From: Chrysochromulina parva
Lineage: Eukaryota > Haptophyta > Prymnesiales > Chrysochromulinaceae
Length of the DNA stretch: 43,214 nucleotides
Assembly: GCA_002887195.1 (NCBI GenBank)
Contig: PJAB01000100.1
Coordinates: forward strand, 1 to 43,214
Direction: 5' to 3'
Part shown: positions 8,396-18,186 of the stretch, piece by piece
Position numbering within the stretch: the stretch's first letter is position 1
How the letters are laid out: each line of letters begins with the position of its first letter
The notes under the pieces: generated by a model
What the model saw: the letters and a program-made list of their open reading frames with translations, nothing else
Databases searched by the model: none
Told to the model about the DNA's origin: nothing
Made by a program: the position numbers and the translations under genes

Positions 8396-10123
8396 TCACC
8401 TTTCTCCGGCGGCGACCGAATCCTCGAGCTCCTTGTAACGAGCGACCAGGGCGTCGTCGTAAGCGGCCGCCGCCTCGGGCAGCGGCATCGCCACCACACG
8501 CAGCTCCTCGGCGGAGGTGCCGGCACTCTCCGTGAGGAACTCCGCATAGGGCATTTCATGTGGCTCACGCTGCGCCGCGGCGAGGGCAAGCGCGTACGCG
8601 GCGCGGCGTGCGGCGCCAATGGCCGCAGCGTCCGGCGTGTCGGAGGCGAGCACAGGCGCTCCGAAGACGTCGGCCGCTATCTGCAGGATCGCCTTTGATT
8701 GCGAGCCTCCGCCGGTAGCAAGGACGCGTCCGCCTTCACCGCTCAGGCCAATGGCGCCGCCGCGGGCGCGCATCGAGAGGAACCGCCCCTCAACCACCGC
8801 GCGGACTAGCTGCGGAGTGGATAGCGAGCTCTTCGGCACCAGCTTCCCTGTTCCATCGACGTACCACTCGCCGTTCCGGCTGATGATCGGTGTAATCTCG
8901 GGCAGGGGCAACGACAAGCCGAGCACGCCGTCATTGGCCGGTGGCGCACGGCGCAGGGCCTCGTCGAAGAGCCCCCAGTCGGCCTCGCATCGTTCGTCCC
9001 TCACCGCTTGACGCGCTGCGCCCCCATTCTTGTAGCAGAGCATTCCAAATATGGAAGCAGGGTCCGTCGGGTGGGCCATGATGTGGCCCTCTGTGGCAGG
9101 CGTGGCGGCGGCAGCGGCGGCGACGCCGAGGAGCGTGTCCGAGGTGCCGAGGGAGAGGGCCAGGTCGCCTGCGCGCGCGAGCCCAAGCCCCGCGATCGCA
9201 CACGGGTTGTCACCGGAGGAGGCTGCAACCACACAACCCTCCCTCAGGCCGCTCGCCCGGGCCGCAAAAGGCGAGACTGTACCCACAATCGAGTGGCTGG
9301 GCACGGGCGGTCCGCCGAGGCGCTGCTCAAGCTCAGGCGGCATCACGCCGCATGTGAGCATACTCGGCGCCCACGTGCGCGTTCGGATATCCATCAGCAG
9401 CGTGCCGGAAGCGTCTGACGTGTCCACGGGCTGATGGCGGCCGGTCAGCAGCGCAGCACCCCACGAAGAGACGAGACTGACGCGCTCGGTGGCTGCCCAC
9501 GCGGCGGGCTGGCGCGTGCTGATGGCCGCGATCTGCGGGCCCGTGAAGCGCGCGTACGCGCGCGAGCCTGTCAGGCGCGCCACCGCGGCCGCACCCGAGG
9601 TGGAGCCTGCTTTGTGCGAAAAAGCGGCCTCGATCGCGTCGCACTCTGACTGCGTCGACGAGTCCGCCCAGATGGGGCAATCGGTCACGGCAAATGCGTC
9701 GGAGAGAGCGTCGGCAAAGCGGGCCGCGCTCGCGGGCGGTGACGACAGGGTTTCGAGCCCGGCCTGCGTCCAATACACAGAGCCGTGCTGTTGCCCTGAG
9801 CACGAGACCGCCGCCACGCGGCCGAGCAGCCCGGTGCCCTTAAGTTCGTCGAAGAGCGCATCAAGTGCCCGCAGCCACATGGTGACGGGGCTCGTGACGA
9901 CTCCGTCCTTGCCAACCGACATGCCAGCCTTGGTGCCGTACTCAGGGAAGGAGTTGTCGAAGTTGACCGACGTGGCTGGCCGCACGGGCTGCAGCCGACT
10001 GTCGAGGAGCACGCCTGTGATCGACTGTGTGGAGAGGTCAAGACCCAGGTAGAGGCCGTCGGGTTTGGCGGGCGGCACCACGAGGCCCGTTGCGACGATC
10101 AGGGCGACGGCCGCAAATAGCAT
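8396..10123 (-). CDS. XYLB: Xylulokinase (FGGY family) with an N-terminal targeting leader
   Basis: A 575-residue protein starting at the ATG at 10123; the frame upstream offers only GTG. The leader MLFAAVALIVATGLVVPPAK is a hydrophobic signal or anchor. The FGGY N-terminal motif YLGLDLSTQSITGVLLD follows, with the first ATPase motif. SCSGQQHGSVYW and DCPIWADSSTQSECDAIE match the xylulokinase substrate region. SSGDNPCAIAGLGLARAGDLALSLGTSDTLLG and GRVLATGGGSQSKAILQIAADVFGAPV are the second-domain nucleotide-binding motifs. It phosphorylates D-xylulose to xylulose 5-phosphate, feeding the non-oxidative pentose phosphate pathway. The length agrees with eukaryotic XYLB (about 530) plus the leader. 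The leader suggests an organelle or secretory location, unusual for a usually cytosolic enzyme. It diverges from the next gene, with about 210 bp between the chosen starts. Confidence 0.9.
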   Translation of the reverse strand: MLFAAVALIVATGLVVPPAKPDGLYLGLDLSTQSITGVLLDSRLQPVRPATSVNFDNSFPEYGTKAGMSVGKDGVVTSPVTMWLRALDALFDELKGTGLLGRVAAVSCSGQQHGSVYWTQAGLETLSSPPASAARFADALSDAFAVTDCPIWADSSTQSECDAIEAAFSHKAGSTSGAAAVARLTGSRAYARFTGPQIAAISTRQPAAWAATERVSLVSSWGAALLTGRHQPVDTSDASGTLLMDIRTRTWAPSMLTCGVMPPELEQRLGGPPVPSHSIVGTVSPFAARASGLREGCVVAASSGDNPCAIAGLGLARAGDLALSLGTSDTLLGVAAAAAATPATEGHIMAHPTDPASIFGMLCYKNGGAARQAVRDERCEADWGLFDEALRRAPPANDGVLGLSLPLPEITPIISRNGEWYVDGTGKLVPKSSLSTPQLVRAVVEGRFLSMRARGGAIGLSGEGGRVLATGGGSQSKAILQIAADVFGAPVLASDTPDAAAIGAARRAAYALALAAAQREPHEMPYAEFLTESAGTSAEELRVVAMPLPEAAAAYDDALVARYKELEDSVAAGER

Positions 10124-10336
10124 CGGGCGCACCCTTCGGATGGCGCGAGATCACCCCAACAAAAGTTGGCCCCACGGAAAACATTCTTCGCTATGAAGGA
10201 CGCACGAGGAACCTGTTTCCACCTGCCTCCTCTTTGCTTTTTTTTGCGACATCGTTTCGCGACTTCTAGTTTTCAAGTTTGGTCGCACTTTGGCGTCGGT
10301 CCTCTTCCTCAGACAGCAGGAGGTGCTCTGGACAGG

Positions 10337-11143
10337 ATGATTTCCGAGTCGCTGGCCCACCAGATGGGGTTGAACACTGTGCAGAAGACGCGCAAGATTG
10401 AGACGGCCGGCGCGCATGCCAAGAGCGACGGTGGCCAGTATGACCTCGCCAATGATGGCAAACCGACCATCAACAACGGCCTTGATGGCAGCAAGATGCT
10501 CGATGAGTATGCGTCGACCGCATTTGCGGACGAGGAAGACCAGGAGGCCCTAGAGACGATCGCGCAGTTTTCGCCCGCACTGGCAAAGAAGATGCGCGAG
10601 ATGCGCGCGTATGCCAGCCGCTACCACGTTGACCTCTATCGCGCCTTCAAGGAGGCTGGAGGCCGACTCACGCAGGACGGCGATGGCGCGCTCGCGAAGA
10701 CCAAGTTCCGCGCAGCGTTGCTGGGCACATTCAACCGCATGCAGTTCTCCTCCGAGATCCTGGACGAAATCTTCATGCTCTATGGCACCGGCCCGCGTGA
10801 CACGAGTGTCAAGCGCAACCTCGCAGCGCGAGTTGACTCTGCAGGCCGCGACGAGGGCATGCCCGGGCTCGGTCCACTCGGCTACCTCGACGTCAAGTGG
10901 ATTCGCTTCGCCAACAGCGTGGGTGAGCACTACGACACATACCCGCCCATCGACGGCGTCGGCAGCGACGGGCCAGCCCAGGTCGCTGGAGCTGTCATCC
11001 TTCCCAACACAGGCAAGGCGGCATCCTGGGATGAGACTGACGAGGACAACCTCTACATGCCCTCCGTGACCTCGTACGTAGCAGGCGCGCAGCAGGGCGG
11101 GCTCATGGGCGCCATTCAGCGCAAAAACCAGTTTGTGCGCTGA
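10337..11143 (+). CDS. Unknown soluble protein with degenerate EF-hand-like pair
   Basis: From the ATG at 10337 the protein has 268 residues. The frame is open upstream and includes an ATG at 10193, but that stretch is pyrimidine-rich and looks like a 5' UTR, so the later start is preferred. About residues 95-200 hold two EF-hand-like helix-loop-helix units. The first is YRAFKEAGGRLTQDGDGALA followed by KTKFRAALLGTF, whose loop reads DGDGAL. The second, GYLDVKWIRFANSV, has a degenerate loop. The C-terminus (NTGKAASWDETDEDNLYMPS) is polar. Paired degenerate EF-hands are common in axonemal proteins, and a dynein light chain lies elsewhere in the window, but no flagellar family was recognised. 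Function not assigned. Confidence 0.65.
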   Translation: MISESLAHQMGLNTVQKTRKIETAGAHAKSDGGQYDLANDGKPTINNGLDGSKMLDEYASTAFADEEDQEALETIAQFSPALAKKMREMRAYASRYHVDLYRAFKEAGGRLTQDGDGALAKTKFRAALLGTFNRMQFSSEILDEIFMLYGTGPRDTSVKRNLAARVDSAGRDEGMPGLGPLGYLDVKWIRFANSVGEHYDTYPPIDGVGSDGPAQVAGAVILPNTGKAASWDETDEDNLYMPSVTSYVAGAQQGGLMGAIQRKNQFVR

Positions 11144-12037
11144 GCACCTGCTCGCTGCTGAGCATGCGAACCGCGTCGAGCCTGGCAGGCGACAGGCTCC
11201 GCGGCACGCCTCAGGCTCGTAGTGCTCGGCTGTGTTGCATGGAGGTGTTTACGTGCGTGCCGTGAGTGTGAACCTGCGTCCCAACTGTTAGCGGCAGAGG
11301 TAACATGGTGCCTCCTCCAGGTCTGTGGAGGTCGAGAGGAAAAAGGTATGCCATGGGTATACGGGCCACCCACACCCCCACATCGCACATGCCCCCGCCC
11401 CCGCCCCCCCCATATTTGCATATACCCATATGCCCGGGTGGGCTACGATGAAACCGAACTCTGCGAACACGCGACGAGGACAACAGGGACCGCCTACAGC
11501 AATCAGCATACCTGTACGGAGTACGCTGCAAGACCTCGGCGCGGAGTGACGCTCGAGACTCACAGTCGTCGAGTCGTGAACTTGTGTTCAGTGTTGACCT
11601 AGCTAGGGTCCCTACGGTATATAGAGTGGCGTGTTCTTTCAGTGGCTTTCCGCCCTGGGCCTTTATTATGGTTGCGTCGGGAGGAACAGGGGCTCCACAG
11701 TCCACACGCTGCGTCTTTGGGAGGGCTAACAAACGTGAACGTGCACACGCGCGCATGGACCGAGGGAGCGGAGCCGTCCGTGGAGACGGTGGAGTGAGCC
11801 CGGGGGGGTCGCGATGTAACTGCCTGACTGACTGACGCGCGCATGGCGAAAGTGAAACGGCTGTCCTCCGAAGGAGGCGTTCTGTGGCGCGCCGCGGTCG
11901 TTCGGTTTTCCTGCGCGTGGGCGGTCTGGTGCCGCGCCGCTGTTGTCTGCTGTCTGGTGCCGCGGGACGCAGCCCACGCTCGTGGTGGGTGAGTTCGTAG
12001 CTCCTGCAGCCGCAGGCGCGGAAGCTCCGCCGTTACG
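11144..12037. other. Intergenic region between two plus-strand genes
   Basis: Roughly 900 bp hold no supported gene. There is a C-rich run at 11385-11410 (CACCCCCACA… and CCGCCCCCGCCCCCCCC) followed by an alternating CATATTTGCATATACCCATATG stretch of lower GC. Open frames on both strands lack family features. The last 200 bp probably contain the promoter of the next gene. Confidence 0.4.
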
Positions 12038-15000
12038 ATGGCGATGTTTCTACAACCATGGACACTGTCAAAAATGAAGACAAACGCCGCCGCTTTAGCC
12101 GAGCAAGCACGTGCAAAAGTCAGGCACCGTGCCCTCGCAAGACACCGAGACAAGATCGTGACGCAGGCCAAAAGCGCCGAAGACATAGATAAGATCAAAT
12201 ATCAAGACCAGGGCAACGAGGAGTTGAACACCGAAGAGGCGTTCGAAGCACGTGCAAAAATCAGGCACCATTCACTTGTCCTCGATGCACTCAACGAGTG
12301 GTGGGCCGTCGTTCAGAAGTCGGCTGTGGCGCAAGGCTATTCGGTGTCAGAAATGTGCCAGCAGCAGTACATGCAGATTTACCACCTCCTTTACTACGAC
12401 CTGCTTGGTAAAGAAGACTATGTTGAGAAGGAAGCCGACTCTGAGGGCCTGGAGGAGTGGACGAAGGACTCGGGTGGAGCTGGCACCATGGAGCGGGGCG
12501 CGTTCCTGGACGCCTTATTCGAGGTGTGCGATGTATACACTGAAACCATGGATCCACAGGACTACAGCGACTGGTTGAGAGCCCTGCTCCGAAGGCTGTT
12601 GGGGCCGAACGGGTGCTTCATGCTCGCACCCCCTGGTTACAAGTCCTGGGCTGATAGGAAGGCGGCGGAAGAGGAGGCTGCGAGGAAGAAGGCTGAGGGC
12701 AAGGACGGGAAGGGCAAAGGAGGCAAAGGAGGCAAGAAGGGGAAGGGTGATGGGAAGAGCGGCAGCGGCAGCGGAGGCGGGTCGGGCAGCGGAGACGGCT
12801 TGAGCGACGAGGAGCGCGCCAGGCGTGCGGCCATGACGCCAGAGGAACTCGAGGCGTACCTGAAAATGCTGGCCGGCATGTCCAAAGAACAGAGGGATGC
12901 CTGGGGCTCCATGACGGATGAACAGCGCAATAAGCAATGGATTGGTGAGTGGAAGACCGGCGGAACTGACGCTGGCTGGAAGCGTACCTTGAGTGATTCC
13001 GGCGGGTACGACGATGATTATTACAAGAAGGACAAAAGGGATGGAGCAGCGTGGAAAGCGGGCGGCACGGACAAGGGCTGGAAATCATCTGGCGGCGATT
13101 CCGGCGGGTACGATGATGATTATTACAAAAAGGACAAAAGGGAAGGAGCAGCGTGGAAAGCGGGCGGCACGAACGACGGCTGGAAGGAGGGCATCAAATA
13201 CTTGAGCGACGGCCCTTACGACGATCGGCCATCATCCCGAGATCGACCCTCATCCAGAGATAATGATGTCGGTGGGCAATGGCGTGGCGGCGCGGGTAGC
13301 AAGGGCTGGAGCGAAGGCTTCAAATACGAAAGCGGCGGCCCTTACGAGGATCGACCGTCTTCCCGCGAGCGACCTTCATCCCGAGATAAAGATGCCAAAG
13401 ATGTCGGGAAAGGGTGGGGCAGCGGGGGTAGCAAAGGCAAGTCTGGCTGGGACGATGGCTTCAAATACCAAAGCGACGGCCCATATGACGATCGACCGGC
13501 ATCCAGAGGAGAGAGACCGTCATCCAAAGATGGACGAGGGAAAACCCCGCCCCGAGAACAAACCCCGCCATCCGGTCCTTTCCAGTCGACCGGTATTGAA
13601 TCCGGCCCAAACCAGTACGCCAAGTCGCACAGGAGGTCCTCCGCCTTGCCCAGAGTTAATGGCGACGCAGGCGACGCAGGCGAATCGCCACACGTGTATG
13701 GCGACGCAGTGAGGGACCCCAAGAGACCTTGGCGCGACACGAGCCCCTCGAGCCCACGCACGGGAGGCATCAACTACATCGAGCCTTCTCAGTTAGATGC
13801 CTGGGGAACGCGACAGGGGAAACGACCAGACGGGGACGAGCCACCCCAGCTACCGGATCTAGATCCTCCGGGAGTGCTCTCGTACGGCAAACGGCCGGGG
13901 AGTCCTGAGGAGGTTCATAGGCCGCCACACGTTTATGGTGACAGCATGCGGCATCCCCGTAGTGTTCGACGTGGACCGATCCGCGACACGCCTCGGCTCG
14001 TGAACCGGCAGCAGTCCATGCGGGAAGCCATTCGTGAGCTGGAGACTCGGCTTATCACCCGACAGGAGTCCTTGCGACAAGCCGTCCGTGAGCTAGAGCG
14101 AAAAGGGCACGAAGCGCCGACAGCGGAGGACCTTGTCCGGGAAGTTCCCGAGTACGTGCCAGCGCGCGACATCCCACGCTACGTTGAGTATACGCGCCAT
14201 CCTCGCAGTGAGAGCAGGTCGCCATCACCACCGCGTGGCGCCTCGCCAAAGCGTGATGCCTCGCCCGGGCAAAGCATGCCCCCCCGTCGAGCTCGCGAGG
14301 CCCCATGGCGGCAATCCCCTCGCGAGACTGAGGTGCGTGCAGCCATCGCGGCTACGGCTCTTCCTGCCGAGCGGGCTCAGAGTGCATCTCAAAGAGGGCA
14401 AGGAGACGCTGCTGCATCTCGAGCCTCTACTCCTTCACGATCAGTCAGAGTCTACGATTCAAATGTGTCGAAGCCTTCAACTCCTCCACGCGCTAATCAG
14501 ATGGTCAAGACCCCAGTCCTCCTGGATGGACCATCGGACCTGTCTGTATGGGCGGCGCCGGCTACAGCGCCGGCGCAGGCGTCGTCGTTTGACAAACGAG
14601 CGCACGCGCTGAGCTTAGGTGATGTGCCATTTGCAGCGCACAAAAATGCGACATACAAGACTCCGTCCCTGACGGTGCTGGGCGGTGGCTCTCCAATTAA
14701 GGCGCCGAACTCAGATTTAGGTGGCGCGAAGCCAGGATTTCAATTCGCCTGCTTACAACGTAAGTCGCCGAAGTGGGGCTTGCTGCCACGGGCCGAGCTC
14801 GAGAAACGGGGTCTGACAGAGGAACCACCGCTCCCCCCTCCGGCGACCCTCTCTGCCGACGTGCCCTTCGGGCTTCTGTCGCCAGTTCCGACGCGGCCGC
14901 AAACGTCCTGGTCAATCAGGCCCTCTACAGTCGTGGATGCGAGAGACACCCAGGGCGTAATGGCTCTGGCTCGAGCGGCGGTGCACCTCGAACAGGAGAT

Positions 15001-15259
15001 CCGCAAGGTTGGAACGCCCGTCCTGGTGACGGCAGGAGACGCCAGCAAGCGGACGAGCTCATATGCCACACTTGGGCTTCAGGTCAAAGCGCTTCCTCGT
15101 CCACAGTCGCAAGGCGACATGAAGACGTCGCCACGTTTCTCAGTGCTGCGCTCCCCGCGAGAGGTCTTTCACAAGCTGACAGGGTCTACGTCTTCTCCGG
15201 CCCTTCCACCCCGGATCTACGTGAAGAGATCGCAATCTCCTCCAAGATCTATGCCATGA
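12038..15259 (+). CDS. Large repeat-rich, basic, mostly disordered protein
   Basis: A 1073-residue protein from the ATG at 12038. Residues about 75-200 form the only globular-looking part. It is helical and acidic, with MCQQQYMQIYHLLYYDLLG, then EEWTKDSGGAGTMERGAFLD, then ALFEVCDVYTETMDPQDYSDWLRALLRRLL. This resembles an EF-hand-like module seen in predicted proteins of several algae; that comparison is from memory. A Lys/Gly linker follows (about 205-265), then degenerate tandem repeats: AAWKAGGTDxGWK…SGGYDDDYYKKDKR units (about 320-390) and GWxxGFKYxSxGPYxDRPSSR units (about 390-510). The rest is Pro/Ser/Arg-rich, with repeats of HVYGD and of RQxSxRxAxRELE in a probable coiled coil (about 655-690). 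The composition suggests a cytoskeletal or scaffold protein. Function unknown. Confidence 0.7.
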   Translation: MAMFLQPWTLSKMKTNAAALAEQARAKVRHRALARHRDKIVTQAKSAEDIDKIKYQDQGNEELNTEEAFEARAKIRHHSLVLDALNEWWAVVQKSAVAQGYSVSEMCQQQYMQIYHLLYYDLLGKEDYVEKEADSEGLEEWTKDSGGAGTMERGAFLDALFEVCDVYTETMDPQDYSDWLRALLRRLLGPNGCFMLAPPGYKSWADRKAAEEEAARKKAEGKDGKGKGGKGGKKGKGDGKSGSGSGGGSGSGDGLSDEERARRAAMTPEELEAYLKMLAGMSKEQRDAWGSMTDEQRNKQWIGEWKTGGTDAGWKRTLSDSGGYDDDYYKKDKRDGAAWKAGGTDKGWKSSGGDSGGYDDDYYKKDKREGAAWKAGGTNDGWKEGIKYLSDGPYDDRPSSRDRPSSRDNDVGGQWRGGAGSKGWSEGFKYESGGPYEDRPSSRERPSSRDKDAKDVGKGWGSGGSKGKSGWDDGFKYQSDGPYDDRPASRGERPSSKDGRGKTPPREQTPPSGPFQSTGIESGPNQYAKSHRRSSALPRVNGDAGDAGESPHVYGDAVRDPKRPWRDTSPSSPRTGGINYIEPSQLDAWGTRQGKRPDGDEPPQLPDLDPPGVLSYGKRPGSPEEVHRPPHVYGDSMRHPRSVRRGPIRDTPRLVNRQQSMREAIRELETRLITRQESLRQAVRELERKGHEAPTAEDLVREVPEYVPARDIPRYVEYTRHPRSESRSPSPPRGASPKRDASPGQSMPPRRAREAPWRQSPRETEVRAAIAATALPAERAQSASQRGQGDAAASRASTPSRSVRVYDSNVSKPSTPPRANQMVKTPVLLDGPSDLSVWAAPATAPAQASSFDKRAHALSLGDVPFAAHKNATYKTPSLTVLGGGSPIKAPNSDLGGAKPGFQFACLQRKSPKWGLLPRAELEKRGLTEEPPLPPPATLSADVPFGLLSPVPTRPQTSWSIRPSTVVDARDTQGVMALARAAVHLEQEIRKVGTPVLVTAGDASKRTSSYATLGLQVKALPRPQSQGDMKTSPRFSVLRSPREVFHKLTGSTSSPALPPRIYVKRSQSPPRSMP

Positions 15260-15643
15260 GGTGCACGATTCTGAGAACGTTCCATATCTGTTGTTGTTCA
15301 GTACACTACATGTACATGTACGCGAGTACCGGTAGTGCAGATTTACAGCAAAGCATAGCCTCGCTTTCGCGACCATAGACGAGTTGCTTGCCTTTCCACA
15401 CAGCGCGCCTTGACCGCTATAGACGAGCGAGCGAGCACCATGGTCGGTCTAGACACTAGAGAGACAGTTACCTTTGGGGTCCCGAACGGTCCACGTTGCT
15501 GATGAAAGTGTCGAGTGGAAGTAACGGCGCTCGATGTGAAAGGCGCGTGTGAAGATACGCGGTTTTGCTTGCTTGCTTGCGAGCATCGGTTAGATGAAGC
15601 GAGTGTGTTCTTCGAGTGTGAAATTGCGCGAGACCTTGAGAAG
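15260..15643. other. Spacer between the repeat protein and eIF2B delta genes
   Basis: About 380 bp between two plus-strand genes. It has an ACATGTACATGTACG palindromic run near 15306-15322 and a GCTTGCTTGC repeat near 15567-15580. The eIF2B delta frame stays open upstream to a GTG at 15515 but has no earlier ATG. It should contain a 3' UTR and a promoter. Confidence 0.45.
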
Positions 15644-16015
15644 ATGGGTGACGACGCGGCCGAGGCCAAGGTGCCCGAGGCGAAGGCCGAGATCGTGGAG
15701 GACATCGAGGCGGTTCTCGCTGGCAAGAAGAGACCGCAGACAAAGGCGGAGAGACGGGCACTGCAGGAGCATCAGCGTGCAGCCAAGGCTGCTGCTGGTG
15801 GCGGCGGAGGCGGAGGCGGCGGCGGCGGCGGTGGCGGCGGTGGAGGCAGTAAGGGTGGTGGTAGCGGCGGTGGCAGTGGTGGTGGCGGCGGCGGGGGTGG
15901 TGGTGGTGGTGGCGGCGGCAACAAGGGCGGCAAGCCGCCGATGCCTGCGGGTACGGGTGCAGCAGCTTCCTCTTCATCCTCCTCCTCCTCCTCTGGCGGC
16001 GGCGGTGGCGGTGCG

Positions 16016-16048
<33 letters not shown>

Positions 16049-17374
16049 GGTGGCGGCGGTGGCGGCGGTGGCGGCGGTGGCGGCGGTGGCGGCGGTGGCG
16101 GCGGAGGCAAGGGAAGCGGGCCGCCGACGGCACCAATGCAGCACGACGACAAGAAGAGCGTCGCGAAGCTTCAGAAGCAGCAGGTGGCCAAGCGCACGCC
16201 GACCCAGAAGGAGGTGCCGCTCTTCGCACACCTGCCGCAGTACGAAAAGGACACGGGGCTCTCGGCGGCGGCAGTGGCCAAGGGGAGCATCCACCCCGCA
16301 GTGCTGCGCCTCGGGCTCCAGATGGCAGAGGGCATCATCTCTGGCTCGAACGCCCGTGTCGTGGGCATGTTGCGCGCCTTCCAACAGGTCATCAGCGACT
16401 TCGAGCCGCCGCCCGCCAAGGTTTTCTCTCGTGAGCTCGATGCGTGTCTGAAGCTCCAGATCCAGTACCTGGTCGATTGCCGGCCGCAGTCGATGGCGAT
16501 GGGCAACGGCATCAAGTGGATCAAGAACAAAGTCACCGTCGCGCCGCCGCACTTGCCCGACGAGAAGGTCAAAGAGATGCTCGTCGAGTCGATCGATCAG
16601 TTCATCGCCGAAAAGATCCACATCGCAGACGAGGCGATCATCGCGAATGCCATGTCGCGGATCGCACCGGGCGACGTGGTGCTCGTGTACGCCGCCTCGT
16701 ACGTCGTCGAGCGCGTACTGCTCCACGCGTACCAGTCAGGCGTGACCTTCCGCATCCTCGTCGCCGACGCTGGCCCCAAGTTCGAAGGGCGCGATTTGAT
16801 GGCACGGCTGCTGGCTGCGGGGCTGCGGTGCACGTACGTGAACCTGCACGCGCTCTCGTACACGATGCCCGAGGTGACCAAGTTGCTGCTCGGCGCCTCC
16901 TCCATGCTCCTCAACGGTACACTCGTCGCGCGCGCGGGCACCGCACTGGTTTGCATGCTAGCTCATTCGCATGGCGTGCCGGCGCTCGTGTGCTGCGAGA
17001 CGTACAAGTTTGCGGAGCGCGTGCTCCTCGACTCGATCTGCTTCAACGAGCTCGGCGACCCCGACGAGCTCATCCCACCGCCGCTCCGACCCGCTACTGG
17101 CGTCGCCGGTAGTGCGCCCGCCACAGCGCCCGCGCCGATCGCACCGCCTGCGGCTCCAGCCGCAGGCGGCGGCGTGACAACGGCGAGTGCCGGAGGGGGC
17201 GGTACTGGTAGCGTCGCCGACTGGCGTGACATCCCGCGGCTGAAGCTGCTCAACCTTCTGTACGACGCGACGCCGATGAAATACCTCACGATGGTGGTCA
17301 CCGAGGTGGGCGTCATTCCGCCCACGTCGGTGCCGGCGGTGATTCGCGAGGCGTCGGCGCGCGAGGGTGTGTGA
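15644..17374 (+). CDS. EIF2B4: Translation initiation factor eIF-2B, delta subunit
   Basis: A 576-residue protein from the first in-frame ATG (15644). The C-terminal 350 residues match the eIF2B alpha/beta/delta regulatory fold: LFAHLPQYEKDTG, IHPAVLRLGLQMAEGIISGS, then NARVVGMLRAFQQVISDF. Further on are DVVLVYAASYVVERVLLHAY, FRILVADAGPKFEGRDLMAR, MLLNGTLVARAGTALVCMLA, ALVCCETYKFAERVLLDS and NELGDPDEL. The end, LKLLNLLYDATPMKYLTMVV then TEVGVIPPTSVP, is diagnostic of delta. In the nucleotide-exchange complex for eIF2, delta with alpha and beta senses phosphorylated eIF2. The N-terminal extension carries a KAERRALQEHQRAAK segment, as in animal delta, followed by long poly-glycine tracts (15796-16113). 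A second Gly/Ala/Pro-rich insert (about residues 475-525) sits before the last strand. Identification is very secure. Confidence 0.95.
15796..16113 (+). repeat. GGC/GGT trinucleotide arrays coding poly-glycine
   Basis: Three blocks of GGY codons (mixed GGC, GGT, GGA) encode Gly tracts, broken by SKGGGS, NKGGKPPMPAG and a poly-Ser run (TCC/TCT codons, about 15968-15993). The last block is a near-regular GGCGGT hexamer (about 16018-16105). Codon mixing shows it is not a freshly expanded pure triplet array. Confidence 0.85.
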
Positions 17375-17859
17375 TGAGGCCATCAGGGCTGGCCCGCCGC
17401 GCCGCAGCCCGGTGCGGCTCCTCTTCTCTCGCGCGCGATGCGGCGTCGGGATTGGAGCATCGCGCGCGTCCGCTGTAGCCGACTTGGGCAAGGGAAAGAA
17501 ATGGGAGATGCACGTGCGCCGAGCCGCCGAGTGCGGACCCCCAAACCACCCAGAGCCAGGCGCCTGGGCGTATTGATTTTCGACGACAACTTGAGATGTC
17601 GAGCCGAGACATATCTAGGATCGAAGACACCAACTCAAAAGTGGGCATTTCCACCAGATTCTCATCAAAACCAAATAACAGGCCCTCCACGGCTAAAGGA
17701 AGCCTTGATGTAGTTCTTATTACAGGGGCGCCGTGACGCATTGAGACCCTGACAGGGCGCTACTCATCAGCCCCCGTCGCGTGGACCCGACAGCCCGACC
17801 CAGCATGATCTCAAAAATGCGCGCGCATTGGCTTGCGGCCGGGCGGCCAAGCGCGCTCT

Positions 17860-17906
17860 GCGCATCTCGTATTAATCTCTGCGCATGCGCATCTCGTATT
17901 AATCTC
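17860..17906. repeat. Perfect 20-bp direct repeat, 27-bp period
   Basis: GCGCATCTCGTATTAATCTC occurs at 17860-17879 and again, identical, at 17887-17906, separated by seven bases. The copies are adjacent in a non-coding stretch. Confidence 0.85.
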
Positions 17907-18105
17907 GCATCAGCCTTCACTCATCGCCCGCCTCCGCGCCGCGCCCGCCCCCCCCCGCCCCCAAACGCAAACCGATCTTCCGATCTGATCATGCGGACAA
18001 TCGTTCATCGAGGCCTGCACGAGGTATCGAGGTACTAGTACGAGGAACCCCCCCAAACCCACCACCACCACCCCCAAGTCCGCGGATCGAGTCAAACGAG
18101 GCAAA

Positions 18106-18182
18106 GTGAATGGGCCGGCCCAAGCGTATGGCTCAGTCCATTCACAGTGAACGGGCCGGCCCAAGCATATGGCACAGTCCAT
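18106..18182. repeat. 36-bp direct repeat containing a GGGCCGGCCC palindrome
   Basis: Copies at 18106-18141 and 18147-18182 match at about 33 of 36 positions, a period of 41 bp. Each contains the 10-bp palindrome GGGCCGGCCC followed by an AAGCRTATGGCWCAGTCCAT block. They lie just past the stop codon of the EXS gene, so they would fall in its 3' UTR. Confidence 0.8.
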
Positions 18183-18186
18183 AGTG

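Larger units (their letters stand above)
17375..18186. other. Convergent intergenic region with two tandem duplications
   Basis: The stretch lies between the ends of eIF2B delta and the EXS gene. It has no supported gene. It contains the direct repeats at 17860-17906 and 18106-18182 listed separately, plus a C-rich run at 17944-17965. Confidence 0.5.

Noticed and set aside
10166..10336. N-terminal mitochondrial extension of the EF-hand-like protein
   Set aside because: The frame's first start is TTG. The segment is pyrimidine-rich and looks like a 5' UTR, though the ATG at 10193 is not excluded.
15772..16152. A minus-strand poly-proline protein
   Set aside because: It is the complement of the GGC/GGT array of eIF2B delta.
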